The notes under the pieces: model-generated
The model's database searches: none
What the model was told of the DNA's origin: nothing
The model's input: only the letters and a program-made list of their open reading frames with translations
Program-made: the position numbers and the translations under genes
Shown: piece by piece, positions 43,876-55,882 of the stretch
How positions within the stretch are numbered: position 1 is the stretch's first letter
Layout of the letters: every line of letters begins with the position of its first letter
Assembly (NCBI GenBank): GCA_964017235.1
Contig: OZ024935.1
Location: 8,370,001-8,434,000, forward strand
Reading direction: 5' to 3'
DNA: 64,000 nt
Origin: Sabellastarte sp. h YS-2021
Taxonomy: Eukaryota; Annelida; Polychaeta; Sabellida; Sabellidae

Positions 43876-46329
43876 ATTCTGCAAACTTGAGAAGGCTAGC
43901 TATAATATTTTTTTCGTTAGAGCGGTAACGGTGAAATCTCTCTACACACTGCAGCTATCCAGTGGATACAATGATTTACTCAACAGTGAGAACCTGAAAG
44001 TAGCTATTGCTCAGCTATGCCATGACATACAGGTCTGCAATTTCACTATGTAATAGCTGACCAAAAATTATGTGAATAACATATTTAAACAAAATACTCT
44101 AAATGCAATAGTTTTCAACTTATAACTGACTTACTCAACAGTGATAACCTCAAAGTAGCTATTACTCAGCTATGCAATGAGCTACATGTCTGAATTTTTA
44201 CTATGTTATAGCTGACCCAAAAGTATATGAACAACATATTTAAGCAAAACACTGTAAATGCAATAGTTTTCAAGTTACAACTGATTTACTCAATAGTGAT
44301 AATCTGAAAATAGCTATTGCTCAGTTGTGCCATGAGCTACAGGTCTGTAACTTCACTATGTTATAGCTGACCCAAAAGTAGCTGAATAACATATTTACAC
44401 AAATTTCTGTAAATGCAATAGTTTTCCAATTACAACTGATTTACTCAACAGTGAGAACTTCAAAGTAGCTATTACTCAGCTATGCAATGAGCCACTGGTC
44501 TGGAACTTCACTAAGTTATAGCTGACCCCAAAATAGGTGAATAACATATTGAAACTAAATACTCTAAATGCAATACTTTTCAAGTTATAAGTGATTTACT
44601 CAACAGTGATAACCTAAAAGTAGCTATTACTCAGCTATGGCATGAGCTACAGGTCTGAAATTTTACTATGTTATAGCTGACCCAAAAGTAGCTGAATAAC
44701 ATATTTATACAAAATTCTCTAAATGCAATAGTTTTCAAGTTACAAGTGAGTTTACTCATGATGGAAGTTACTGAAAAGCCCAAAAGTAGCTATTACTCAG
44801 TTAGCTATTGAGATAGATACCCAAGTTACTCACCATATTGTAGCTATGGAAAAAGTAGCTGAACAACATATTTTAACAAAATGCTCTAAATGCAACACTT
44901 TTCAAGTTATAAGTGATTTAGTGCATGATTTCATGAATTTTAATGCATTAAAAAATATTAAAAAAATTTATTAATAAAAAAATAAGACAGATCCAGGTCT
45001 CATACTCACACAAGAGAATCTACCTCTGGCCTAGTACATATATGCAAGATATGAGAGAAATCCTTCAAATAGTCACTGAGAAAATTGTGATAAAGTGTTG
45101 AAATTTTCACACTTTTGGTGGGGGTACCTCCCTTGTAATGTCTCTAGCAAACAGACGAACAGACAGATTTGCATGCCTTGAACAATTTTTCATCCTCGAT
45201 AGATAAGGTATCTTTTAAAAGAAACAGCATGTCTCTAGGCCTTGCAGTTTTGGAGAAGAAGTTGTTCACGCGGACGCGGACATGTACGTACACGCCGCAG
45301 AGTGATGACATAATAAAACTTGGGCAAATATATTGGACCCCTTGATAAGAGTAATTTTGGGCAAATATCTTGGACCACTTGGATGCTAATGGACCACACC
45401 TCTAGGACCTCTGAAAAATTTAGAATTTTCCCAATCTTCGCCGCCATCTTGAATTTTAGTGGAAATGAAAAATGTCATCATCTCAACAACTGTAACACAG
45501 TTGTTGGTCAAATGTTTGTCCCACTGGATGATAAGGACTACTCTTTTAATTTGGTGAATAGAATTTTCTTAAATTTTGACCACCGTCTTGAAAAACGCTA
45601 TTTATCTTCAAAACCATGGTAGTTGTCCTTTTCCGCTCCATGTGGCTTGCAGCTGCAATATTTACTGTTCAGAATTTTTCAAATGGGGGTAGGTTTACAA
45701 TCCAATTCCTGTTGTGGAACAGCCCCATAAGTTAAAAAAATGTACGTACCAAAACAATTGGTAGCAAATTGACACCATGAATTGATAAACTAAATGTCAG
45801 CAATGGCAGAAGGAACAAATGATTAGATTTTGGTGATGAGACAGATTACTGTCTGAATCCAAGAAATAATTTCTTAATCATTGCACTCATAAGCAATATT
45901 GGACTTGGCAGAGGAATGCACTCTCTGAGTGCTCTTGTTGTGATTGTAATCACAAACCACACCCTTTAAAATATGATTAAACAGGAACTTATTGGCAGTG
46001 GATCTTTTCAGCTCCCTTTAATTTGAGGAGAGGTTTAGGATCATTTAAAAAATTAAATTTCTTGATACAAGTTGTACATTGATATTTCAAGGCAGTAATA
46101 CTGTGATAAAGTATATTGTATCAACTGACATTGGACTAATGTCAAAAATAATAAACATTTACACAGAGGAGGAATAAATTCAATAAAATGACTTTGGTGG
46201 AAGTATTGAATTCATTTGTGTATTAGTATTTTTTGCTCATTTTTTTCTTTTCTTTACAACAGTACATGAAAAAGTACGAAAGCCTGGAACCGCCATCCAA
46301 ATTCAAAATTCAAAATATGAAATATGCTA

Positions 46330-46612
46330 TTTGGAATTCCAAATACGTATTCGGAATTCCAAATACGTATTTGGAATTCCAAATACGCTATTCGGAATTC
46401 CAAATACGTATTTGGAATTCCAAATACGTATTCGGAATTCCAAATACAGTATTTGGAATTCCAAATACGTATTCGGAATTCCAAATACCTTCTTCGGAAT
46501 TCCAAATACAGTATTTGGAATTCCAAATACGCTATTCGGAATTCCAAATACCTTCTTCGGAATTCCAAATACGTATTTGGAATTCCAAATACGTATTTGG
46601 AATTCCAAATAT
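46330..46612. repeat. Array of 20-bp palindromic units, left arm
   Basis: There are fourteen GGAATTCC cores linked by AAATACGTATT, AAATACGCTATT, AAATACAGTATT or AAATACCTTCTT variants. The unit length of 20 nt shifts frame each time, so several frames on both strands stay open; these ORFs (such as NSKYVFGIPNTYLEF) are not genes. Confidence 0.9.
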
Positions 46613-46859
46613 GCAAAAATTTTAAATACAATTTCAAATATGGTCCCTCCAAATGACAGAGTCATCCTTCCCATGTTAATTACTAATAGAACCGGTCTAG
46701 TACTATGCCAGGTGGAGCATGATACTTCCTTCCTGTCTGGATAGTGTGACATCACAGCATCTGTTTTCATCGTCTAAACCTATTCAGATGCAAATACATA
46801 TTTATACTCATTTAGTAAGTCCATAGCATGCATGGTCAGCTGGGAGGACCTCACCTGTT

Positions 46860-46962
46860 TATTAGGTAAGGTATTAACTTATAAAAATTTAATTTACTTA
46901 TTAAATTTGCAATTTAGTTATTAATTGCACAAGTTTATTGCATTAATACATCTTACCTAATG
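46860..46962. repeat. About 100-bp hairpin insertion in the left arm
   Basis: ATTAGGTAAG at 46861 is the reverse complement of CTTACCTAAT ending near 46961, with an AT-rich interior. The right arm lacks it, so it is a later insertion or a deletion there. Confidence 0.55.
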
Positions 46963-47399
46963 GACAGTTTAATGGTAGAATAACTACTGCTTGGTAGGCA
47001 GGTCAGTTGCTAGGGACTACAATTGAACTGCAATTTTAAGACAAAGGCATCCTTAAACAGGACTGTAGCCAGTCTCATAGGTTGGTCACCCATGTCGGCA
47101 GAATACCAAAGGTGCCCCTCCCCTTTTTACAGACCTGCTCTGAGGTAGGGATAGAGAGGTATGAGTTCAGTCCCTGGAAATAAACCTCCTAAAAGGAACC
47201 ATGTCACTGATTTGATGTTCATGATGATGATCGTTTTTAATCTCTCACCAGCAGCTGAAAGATGTGGTCAGGGGGTTCTGATATGCCTTCCATACATGCA
47301 TCTGTCTGTGCATCCCTTCGTCATGTTTTTAGATGAACCTTAATATCTCATTAATTTATGAATATATCTTCACCAAATATGTAGGGGATGTTTATGGCT

Positions 47400-48500
47400 A
47401 TGAAAACATGTCTGTGCAAATTTGTAGCCTCATTTTGAAAATAAAATGACTCCCATCGGTGATTTTTTGAATACGATAAAGATGCTCTAAGTCTTGAAAT
47501 ATTGCAGAGAGTTTCATCATAGTTTCAGAACCACAGGTAGAGTAACCTTCAGTGAGAGTGATGTTGAATTTCTCCATCTTGCTACACAGCCAGTCATCTG
47601 AAGGTCGCTTTACAGGGACTTCACCAGTTGGCTTTGTCCTGGGACTGGCAAAGGGATTGTCATGTTGAGATGAGGCTGAACCTGGTGCCAACCTATGAAG
47701 GACCTGACCCCTCTGATGGTCTCCTAGTAGTTCTGCTCATCACTCAGCTGTTGGTACAGTTCTTGCTCTGGCATAGCAGTATCTTGATCAGATATCTCGC
47801 CCTCTTTCTCCATGAATGAGCAGGGGAGGATGGATAGCTATGCTACTCCATATCAGAATCTGGGTCCTGTGAGAGAGCAGCACCAACCAATGAAGATATG
47901 GGCCAGACACTCTTGCCGGTAAGAGTTTGATTGGTGTTTTCTGAACAGCCGGTCCGGTGACTTGAAGGTCTTGCATATCACTGTAACTGGTAGCAGTCTG
48001 TAACTTGGTGATGTCACTGTAAGACTGGGGCAAAGACATCTCACAGGGACAATAACAATCTGGCTTCCACTAGCAGCTTCGTAGACTGGTGTGAAGGTAA
48101 ATTCTCCCCCTGGAAATCCTCCCCTCCCCCGAGTGGAGAATATCCTTGTTAATCCTATCCCGACCACAAGATCCTACCACCATCTCATCAAACAGAAGCT
48201 TCTTTAGGGTTAAAATGAAAAAAAAATCTTTGGATTCTTGGTAAACTTTCTTTTAAATAAACTAGTATATTATGCACAATTAAATTCACATAAACCTATA
48301 TATAATGCACAATTAAATTGACAAAAAATAAATCACCAGAATAAATCACCGGAAGGCTAAAAGCTGGATCACTGGAACCAGTAGTAGGTTGAGTCTGACT
48401 GCTAGAGACCTGAATGACTGGTCCAGTAGACTGCACAACACTGGATCCAGTAGCAGGCTGAATTGGTGGTATGAAGGGTCTCTCAGATGTCACCACAGTA
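47400..48500 (-). pseudogene. Degenerate ORF, gag-like protein of a repeat family
   Basis: Minus-strand frames in order give a Pro/Ser/Thr-rich start (PPIQPATGSSVVQSTGP), then SDQDTAMPEQELYQQL, ETIRGVRSFIGWHQ, and after a frame change DNPFASPRTKPTGEVPV, RPSDDWLCSKMEKFNITLTE. I recall this ETIRGVRSF...DDWLC.KME..N.TLTEGY pattern from ORF1-type proteins of repeat families in cnidarians and fish, perhaps tyrosine-recombinase retroelements; the recall is not firm. An in-frame stop and at least one frameshift make it non-functional. It lies inside the fold-back element. Confidence 0.45.
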
Positions 48501-49144
48501 GTAGGCTGTGAAGGTCTTTGCTGGTGAAACCGGCATACTGAAGGTCTTGGCTAACGGCATTGTCAGCCAGGCACCAGTCAGGCACTCCCCTGCCATTATC
48601 AAGCAGACTGTGATCCTGTGCTATGAGTTCTCTGATCAGGTGTTCCAGTCAGGAGTCTCCTTAGAGCAGCTTTTATCAGCTTGCCATTGAAAGTCACATA
48701 ACACCTTTGAAAACTGTTCACAGTCCAAACCCCTAGGAGCAAGGATAAGGGAGATATAACGTCTTTTGTAATAGAATAACCCCATTTAACATTAAACATG
48801 TGATATGGCAGCCATTTTGTTTTGAAACTAGGTCAAAATTACTATCAGGCTAGCTTTCCTGGCCATATATCTTTTGTGCAATGTTTCAAGATTTAGAGCA
48901 TCTTTATGATTTTTCAAACAATCGGCAATTTTGCACACGTTTTCATAGCAATAAACATTCCCTACATATTTGGTCAAGACACTGGCAACTGACCTATGGG
49001 ACTGACTAGAGTCCTGTTTAAGGCCACCTTTGTCTTAATATTACAGTTCACTTGTAGTCCCTAGTAACTGACCTGCGTACTTAGTGGTGAGGTGAGGCCC
49101 TCCCAACCGACTGTGCTATCAACTTACTAAATCAGTATAAATAT

Positions 49145-49585
49145 GTATTCGGGTCATATTTGGAATTCTAAATACATATTTGAAATTCCAATTACGTGTT
49201 TGGAATTCTGAATACAGTATTTGGAATTCCAAATACGTATTTGGAATTCCGAATAGCGTATTTGGTATTTGGAACTCCGAATAGGGTATTTGGAATTCCA
49301 AATACGTATTTGAATTCCGAATAGCGTATTTGGAATTCCGAATACGTATTTGGAATTCCGAATACGTATTTGGAATTCCGAATAACGTATTTGGAATTCC
49401 AAATAGGCTATCTTGAATTCCAAATATGTATTTGGAATTCCAAATGTGTATTTGGAATTCCAAATACTGTATTTGGAATTCCGAATACGTATTTGGAATT
49501 CCAAATACTGTATTTGGAATTCCGAATACGTATTTGGAATTCCGAATACGTATTTGGAATTCCAAATAGCATATTTCATATTTTG
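49145..49585. repeat. Array of 20-bp palindromic units, right arm
   Basis: About twenty units of the TTTGGAATTCCRAATACGTA type, more degenerate at the inner end (GGAACTCCGAATAGGG, TTGAATTCC). It is bounded on the outside by the GGATGGCGGTTCCAGGC terminal sequence. Confidence 0.9.
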
Positions 49586-49899
49586 AATTTTGAATTTGGA
49601 TGGCGGTTCCAGGCTTTCGTACACTGGCTCCCAAATCTACCAAGAATTTCGTTTGTGTGGCCAGATTTTTTTCTGTGGATTATAAAGGTGGCTTTTCAGT
49701 GTTGAAGTGGAAATAAAACCTCCTACCAGATACTTGCATGATGAGGTATGCAATATAAACAATCCAATGGAGTTCTTATCTATAGCCTGTGGTTTATGTA
49801 GATGAAGTGTGATAAGAAAGGGGGTAACTTTTCCAGAGACTGAGGGACTAAGATGCAGGAGTGACTACGGTTTTTAATGCTCTTCCTGAGGAGATTCCC

Positions 49900-50590
49900 C
49901 AGGAAACATTACAAACGTTTATAAACGTTTATAAACCTAACTAGAAACGGTTTAGATTAGGTTTAAAATGATGGGTTCCTAAACGTTTGCCTATAAACGT
50001 TTATAAACGTTTAAGTATAAACATTTATATATAAACGTTTATAAACGTTTATATATAAACATTTATACATAAATGTTTATAAACGTTTATACACGTGTTT
50101 AAAATCTGGAGAAATATTTGTGTAAGTATATCTTGCTGTATCACTGTTGTTTGAAGCCATCATTACATTCTAAGTAGATATATAGAAGTATATAATTTGA
50201 TGATATTATATACTTTTATATCTTTACTTAGAATATAAGGATGGCTTCAAAGAACAGTGATACAGCAAGATATAATAACAGAAATATTTCTCCAGTTTTT
50301 CTCAAAATGGATGTGCTGATGTCATCATCCCAAATGAAGTTAAGATATTCTTCACTCTTTGTAAACGTTTAAAAACATTTATAAACTTTATGTATAAACA
50401 TTTATTGTGTATAAACATTTATGTATAAACGTTTAAAAATGTTTATAAATGTTTATAAACCAAATTAATGTTGCTAAAATGTTTATAAACCCATAATATT
50501 GAATAATTGTCAATATTTAGGTTTATATTTTGTTTAAAAAACGTTTATAGATTTACTAAACGTTTATAAACATTTGCTATGTTTACTGGG
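49900..50590. mobile_element. 0.69-kb fold-back element of AAACGTTTATA motifs
   Basis: The termini CCCAGGAAACATTACAAA and the reverse complement of TTTGCTATGTTTACTGGG form inverted repeats. Both arms are dense in AAACGTTTATA and ATAAACATTTAT words. The centre is a long stem: CTGGAGAAATATTT near 50107 to GTATATAA near 50190 pairs with TATATACTTTT to AAATATTTCTCCAG ending near 50297. No ORF is present. It sits directly against a LINE 3' fragment on its right. Confidence 0.7.
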
Positions 50591-50820
50591 TCGTGCGCCC
50601 CCTCCCCTGCCTCCTTCAGAAAACGCCTCAAAACCTACCTTTACACCAAAGCATACCTTCCTTAGTCTTACTTACCCTGGCGTTCTCCATGGTTCTCGAA
50701 TTCCTTTCTGTACCTGGTCATTGAGATTGTTGACTGTTTTTGTTTTGTTGCGCCTTAGAGTCCCCTTTGAATTCTGGAGATTAAGCGCTATAAAAGTCCA
50801 ATTAGAATCATGCAGATTGT
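50591..50820 (+). mobile_element. LINE 3'-end fragment
   Basis: The AAACGCCTCAAAACCTACCT region encodes RLKTYLYTKAYLP, the last residues of an L2/CR1-like ORF2. The 3' UTR holds TTAAGCGCTATAAAAGTCCA, like the AGCGCTATATAAA of the LINE at 5.8 kb. It is a short dead remnant. Confidence 0.65.
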
Positions 50821-51454
50821 ATTCTCAAAAGTACACGAGTGTGGAGAAACACAGGACATATTTGCATAATGTTATATATAGAATAGGGGTTTCCCTCTTG
50901 GGTTCTTGCTGCCTTAGCTGTCATGCTGGGTTTCTAACTGTAGATCTTTGTTATGTTAGATAATAAATGCGGATATTCAGCCACAGTGTGAAGCCTTTTA
51001 CTTTATGACCACTCTCTAATAAATTAGCCTTTGACTGAGGTGTACAATTTGACAAAAGGCTGTAAATTGTGTTTCAAAGATTATGACTAAAATGCAAAGA
51101 TGGAAAAGATGTTTTAACTCTTTACTAACTGGATCTGGAAATTCTCTGTCTTCCACTGAGTAATCCTAATTGTAACATATTATACTGAAACATATTCACC
51201 CAAGCCCAGATCCCCCTTTGCTGATTTTAAGGGATGACTGGTGGCGACTTTAAAATCCTCATCATTTATACTATTATTTGCACTGGTCTTTGAAAGTCAT
51301 TTTTTCATCTCCAATGTCTGCTGCCTATATATTAATAGCATGACATTTTTGGGCAGATTGCATGTAACCAATCCACCCATGAGATTGATGTGTCTGATGT
51401 CCATCCGTGAACATCTTGGTTTCCAGACTCTAAACCGAACATGCTTCTGCTGAT

Positions 51455-51800
51455 TAATTTGAAACTTGGAAAGATACCACCTAGACTAGGTTCTTTAAAA
51501 ATTAGTACCACTCAGGAAAATAAGATGGTCACCATCATTAAATTCCATTTTGCCAATCAAAATTGAAATTGAAACTTAACAGGGTCGTAGGGCACCACTA
51601 AGGCTAGGCTAGGTTTTTGAAGTTGGTACCCTTTGGTTAAACAAGCTTACTGCCATGGTCACCATACTGATATTTTATTTCCGAACTCTAACTTGAAGAC
51701 TCTTCAGCCAATCAATTTGAAACTGGTAGGGCATCACCTAGGCTAGGTTGGTTGCAAAGTTGGTGCCTTTTGGATAAACAAGTTGGCTGGCATCGCCGCC
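51455..51800. repeat. Degenerate tandem repeat, three units
   Basis: TTGAAACT occurs near 51460, 51569 and 51719, each followed by ACCACYWAG/ACCTAG, CTAGGCTAGGTT and GTTGGTRCC.TTTGG. Spacings are about 109 and 150, so one unit is shortened. It is non-coding. Confidence 0.55.
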
Positions 51801-51960
51801 ATCTTGAAATTCTGTTTCCAGTGTAGTGCCAGATAATGTATCCTCAACAAAGTGTGTGGGGATACAAAATATAGCAAGGGGGGATGCCACAAAGTGTGCT
51901 GGTATACAAAATATGGCAAGGTATCCCCTGCCATATTCTGTATCCCCTTTGCCATATATT

Positions 51961-53001
51961 GTACCCCCTTGTATTTTATGAGCTGTTCATTATGGTTATG
52001 CAGTTAATAGCCCAGTGTTTGTAATATAAATAGATTTTAGTTTTCAAACCTTTTAAAGGGCAAAGTGTTCATCCCAGGACCAAAATCTCATTAAATTGGA
52101 CTCTTGGCATATATATAGGTATTATTTAGATGAATTTTGCAAAGTTCTAAAGAAAAAAAAACTATATGGGAAAATAAGAAAAAAATGATTTTGTTTTCTT
52201 TGTATATGTAATAAATATGCAGCACATGAGTGAATTCAATACAATGTGAATTATGTATTAATTCTCCCTCTACAAACTTTTACAAACTTAGATTAGATAT
52301 TTAATATTAAATGTATTTTAAATACATATCTCTCTCATTAATTTTGTAAACCACATAAATGCATTAGTTCTGCAAATCCTGAGCATAAATGTGATTTTAT
52401 CCCGTTCACTAATTTTACTCTTAATATTGCCATGCACTCAATCATGGCCAATGTCAATGGGTGATTGTTAACACCATTCCTCATTTTTCTCTGTACATTG
52501 AAATTCAGCTAACACAGCAGCTGGGTAGTAAACCTAGGCAATAGTTGCCATATCTACCAGTATGAATTTAACCATGTATAGGCATGTTTGGTATAATGTA
52601 CTATGAAGAATGATGAAAGATTTACTAGTATCTCAAAGCAATTAGGAAAAAATGTATCGAAAACAAACTCAACCCCATAAAGCAATCACTGAGCAGTGAC
52701 CTCTAGTGGAGTGCATTTCCAAATATTCAGGATTTTGGGGGTCCAGAATATGATACAGATCTTTCCCAAGCTTTAATCACTTCCTTTTTGACCAGGCCCT
52801 ACTCAAATAAAAAATTCATAAATCTATTCATGATTTTTCTAGTAATTGTGAACACAGACAAAGAAGTGCACACCAAACATAACAAAAATATGGTTTTATT
52901 CACATACAGATATCATATATCTTGTATATGGAATCACAGGGGTCAACATCAGTTGACAATGATCAGCATGAAGGAAACACAGCTTTATTACTGCAATATA
53001 A
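51961..53001. other. Gene-free stretch left of the Harbinger
   Basis: AT-rich sequence with no gene or repeat that I can support. Short ORFs lack motifs. Confidence 0.4.
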
Positions 53002-53579
53002 TGTTGGTGTTCCACCACACGACTAAGCCTCCTGATTAAGGGTTTTTTATAGTCGGTTTCAAAAATATGCCTTCTGTATGGATCGGTAGTTGTCGGTTGG
53101 GGCTGTAAGAAATATCAAACATATTTGATATTTCTCACAACCCAAACCGATTCTTGTTTCCCGCAGTCAACAAAATGTCCAGTCTCAGGCTTCCTCAGGC
53201 CTCCTCAGACCCAAATTTACACAGTCCTATGTTGTCCCAGGTTTCCGTGACCCTTAGTCCCAGGCATCCCTAGCTTAGTCCCAGGAAACCTGTTGTTAGT
53301 CCCCAACTAACATGCGTGTGAAAAGGAATCGGTTCATTAGTCCCGGGAAGCCTCAGACCGTCTCAGGTGTCCTGCAACTAAGAAATCTGGGTCTGGGTCT
53401 TAGCCCCGACTAAGACAAGCTGATCCAAACCTATCCAAGCCGGCCTCATCAGGCCACCTGGCACCACACAAATTTAGTCTGCGACGGTCTGAGGACGCCC
53501 CAGGAGGCCTGGGACTAAGTACCGATTAAATACCGAATATTTTCCGTGTGTCTGAAACCAAAAAGAGGCAATGAGGAGG

Positions 53580-54880
53580 TCTTGGACTATATTGCCGCTT
53601 TTGATACCATTGACCACACCATATTCCTGGACAGACTCAATGTTCATTATGGAATCAGTGAACTAGCACTTGGCTGGTTCAAATCATACCTGTCAGGAAG
53701 GACACAATCGGTCAAGGTAGGCAGTACACTCTCCCATCCTGCAGTGCTCGATTATGGAGTACCCCAGGGCTCTGTCCTTGGACCAATCCTGTTCTCTCTC
53801 TACACCAATCCAATCAGCTCAATCATTCACTCCCACAGTAGCATCAACTACCACTTTTACGCTGATGATACCCAGTTATACATAACACTTTCACCAGAAA
53901 ATTTCTCCCATTCCAGACAAAAACTGAAGAAACTGCCTAAACGACATTGAAAATTTCATGTTTGCAAATAAGTTAAAACTCAACCCAGACAAAACCAAGT
54001 TCATTCTTATTGGCTCCCCAAAACATTGTAACCAACTCCTCCCTCACTTTCCCATCAATATTCTGGGAAATCAGGTCTCGCCAGCACAAAGTGTCAGGAA
54101 CCTCAGAGTGGTGTTTGACTCAAATTTCAATTTCTCAAACCACGTGTCACAGGTCATTAAGTCCACTAGAGTACAGGAAAGAGACCTCTACAGAATTCGT
54201 AGACCTCAATACATCAGTCCTGTTAGTGAATGCTTTGGTGAGCAGCAGGCTGAACTACTGCAAATCACTCTTCTTATCCCTCACTGATTCTGAGTTAAGG
54301 AGATTACAGCTAGTCCAAAATTCACTGTGCAGGGTTGTCACCCGTTCCTCTAAATTTTCTCATATTACTCCCCAACTAAAAAAATCCATTGGCTTCCAGT
54401 CAGATACAGGGTACAATTCAAAATTGGTCTTATTACATACAAAATTCTCAACCAGGGTTAACCAGTTTACCTAAGAGAATTAATCCACCCCTAGTCCTCT
54501 TTCAGAAACACAAGGCAAAGTACCCCAAACTCAAGTTCCTTCAAACCTCCACTTTTGATCGCAGAGTTCACAAATCTATGAAACACTTTTCTAACTCCTT
54601 CAGTCACTATGCCCCTTCCCTTTGGAACTCTTTCCCTCTCCATGTAAGAAATAGTCCCTCTGTTGCATCCTTTAGGATACACCTTAAAACTCACCTCTTT
54701 AGCTCTAGCTTCCCAACTTAGTCTGTCTTCCCTCCCAGTCTTACCCACAATCCTGGACTACCGACCTTGAATGCCCCTTGACTTCTCTACGATTATGATT
54801 TTGTTTAGTTAGCACACTGAGTACCCCTTCGTGGGGGAAGATATTGCACTTGCAAAGGAGTAGATTAGATTAGATAAGTG
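53580..54880 (+). pseudogene. 5'-truncated LINE (CR1/L2-like) nested in Harbinger
   Basis: The fragment starts inside the RT domain (AAFDTIDHTIFLDRL), then GVPQGSVLGPILFSLY and FYADDTQLYI, LKLNPDKTKFILIGSP, SRLNYCKSLF, LQLVQNSLCRVV and ending YAPSLWNSFPLHVRNSPS with LKTHLFS. Frames change at least three times and stops intervene. The 3' end has a short tail of AGATT/GATTA repeats (54866-54877). 5' truncation and such a tail are normal for LINE insertion. It is unlike the other LINEs here in detail. Confidence 0.85.
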
Positions 54881-55036
54881 ACTGCGCACATGCTTTCTGT
54901 GTTTGGACTGGTTGGCCACTGAGAGACTGAGATACACTTTTTTAACATTTCACATTTTACTTGAGTTAGGGCAAATTTAACAGTTAGGAGACACATTTCA
55001 GTTTTTGTTTACTTTTTTGTGAAATTCACTGTAGTT

Positions 55037-55882
55037 ATGATAAAGAGGAAGGAGGAAAGAAGAAAGAAGAAAATGGAGGAAAGGCAAGACGAGAGGGAGA
55101 AGATAGGTGGAGAGTTGGAGGAGAGGACAGAGGAAAGGACAGAGGAGAGAACAGAGGAGGGTAGAGCAAAGACAGGAGAGAGGATAGAGGATAGAGAGGA
55201 AGGTTTAGAAGTTACTGAGGAAGCTTGCGAAGAAGATGATAGGTGTGAGGAAGAATCAGAGTGTCATTCAGCAGCCAAGAGAGCCAGAGTTTGTGCTACA
55301 TTCACTGACAGCCAAGAAAATACCATTGCAGAGTTTGTGAAGGAGCACCCAGAGCTGTACGACAAGGAGCATGGATGTTTCCATGACAGACAGAGGAAGG
55401 AGGCTCTCTGGGCAGAAATCTCTGCAGAACTGAAGCTCCAGTCCTTTGATGTCAGAAGGTGGTTTGAGTCACAGAGAACTTGTTATGGCAAGCTATCCAA
55501 GCTACAGTCTGGCCAAACCCAAAGGGAGATGACCAAGAGACAGTCCTGGATCTACCAGCAGATGGGTTTCCTTAAGGCCCAAATCAGAAGCAAGGGGGCC
55601 AACAGAAGCTGTGGGTTTGCGGCCAGTCCCATCACCAGCAGGCATGACAAGTCTCGTGGATCTGCTACTGATACAGAACATCTTGAGTCCAGTGTCCTGA
55701 GGGAGAGTAGGAGTCAACCAATACTTACATCTACACCAGTTTCTACAGATTCCAAGATACTCGAGCAGCAGAAGTCAGACAGGCAGCCCTTCTTTCACTA
55801 TGTGGCATCAGAGGCTAAAAAGATGACCAAAGAAGAGTTTGAGGACCTCAAAGACAGGATTTTTAGAGACTGGCCTCTGTGA
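55037..55882 (+). CDS. Harbinger accessory protein with MADF/Myb-SANT-like domain
   Basis: In PIF/Harbinger elements this second protein helps the transposase enter the nucleus and bind element ends. I start at ATG 55037, giving 281 residues; an in-frame GTG lies upstream. The N-terminal 85 residues are extremely charged with EERTEERTEE-type repeats, and a basic start suggests a nuclear signal. The DNA-binding-like part runs from about 95 to 185 (DSQENTIAEFVKEHPELYDK, then RKEALWAEISAEL, VRRWFESQRTCYGKL). A Ser/Thr-rich tail follows. The stop is TGA 55880. Downstream Gln/Ser-rich sequence to about 56300 may be an out-of-frame continuation. A second copy begins near 63037. Confidence 0.7.
   Translation: MIKRKEERRKKKMEERQDEREKIGGELEERTEERTEERTEEGRAKTGERIEDREEGLEVTEEACEEDDRCEEESECHSAAKRARVCATFTDSQENTIAEFVKEHPELYDKEHGCFHDRQRKEALWAEISAELKLQSFDVRRWFESQRTCYGKLSKLQSGQTQREMTKRQSWIYQQMGFLKAQIRSKGANRSCGFAASPITSRHDKSRGSATDTEHLESSVLRESRSQPILTSTPVSTDSKILEQQKSDRQPFFHYVASEAKKMTKEEFEDLKDRIFRDWPL

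Larger units (their letters stand above)
42930..45310. repeat. Dispersed repeat with tandem core, copy 2
   Basis: The left flank (42930-43195) matches 1-180, including GAACGGGC.CTGTGTCAGCTGA and AAAGTTGTGCCCTG. The core (43960-44940) has anchors at 44116, 44271, 44426, 44581, 44736 and 44903, so five 155-bp steps and one of 167. The right flank (44940-45310) matches 1560-1930. A 0.75-kb block (43196-43950) carrying another tandem repeat separates the left flank from the core, unlike copy 1. Confidence 0.75.
46274..49622. mobile_element. 3.35-kb fold-back element with palindromic-array arms
   Basis: The ends GTACGAAAGCCTGGAACCGC (46274) and its reverse complement (ending 49622) are exact inverted repeats. 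The inverted homology continues inward through CATCCAAATTCAAAATTC, arrays of a 20-bp unit, TATTTATACT.ATTTAGTAAG and AGTTGCTAGGGACTACAA, so arms are roughly 640-820 bp. The array unit is TATTTGGAATTCCAAATACG, itself nearly palindromic; the left array holds 14 GGAATTCC cores and the right about 20. The interior (47100-48960) carries a broken minus-strand ORF. No superfamily is assigned. Confidence 0.75.

Noticed and set aside
46233-46770. Overlapping long ORFs on both strands (about 110-147 codons)
   Set aside because: They are produced by the 20-bp palindromic array, which keeps most frames open. They have no start context and no domain.
49119-49705. ORFs of 111-174 codons on both strands
   Set aside because: Same 20-bp array in the right arm of the fold-back element.
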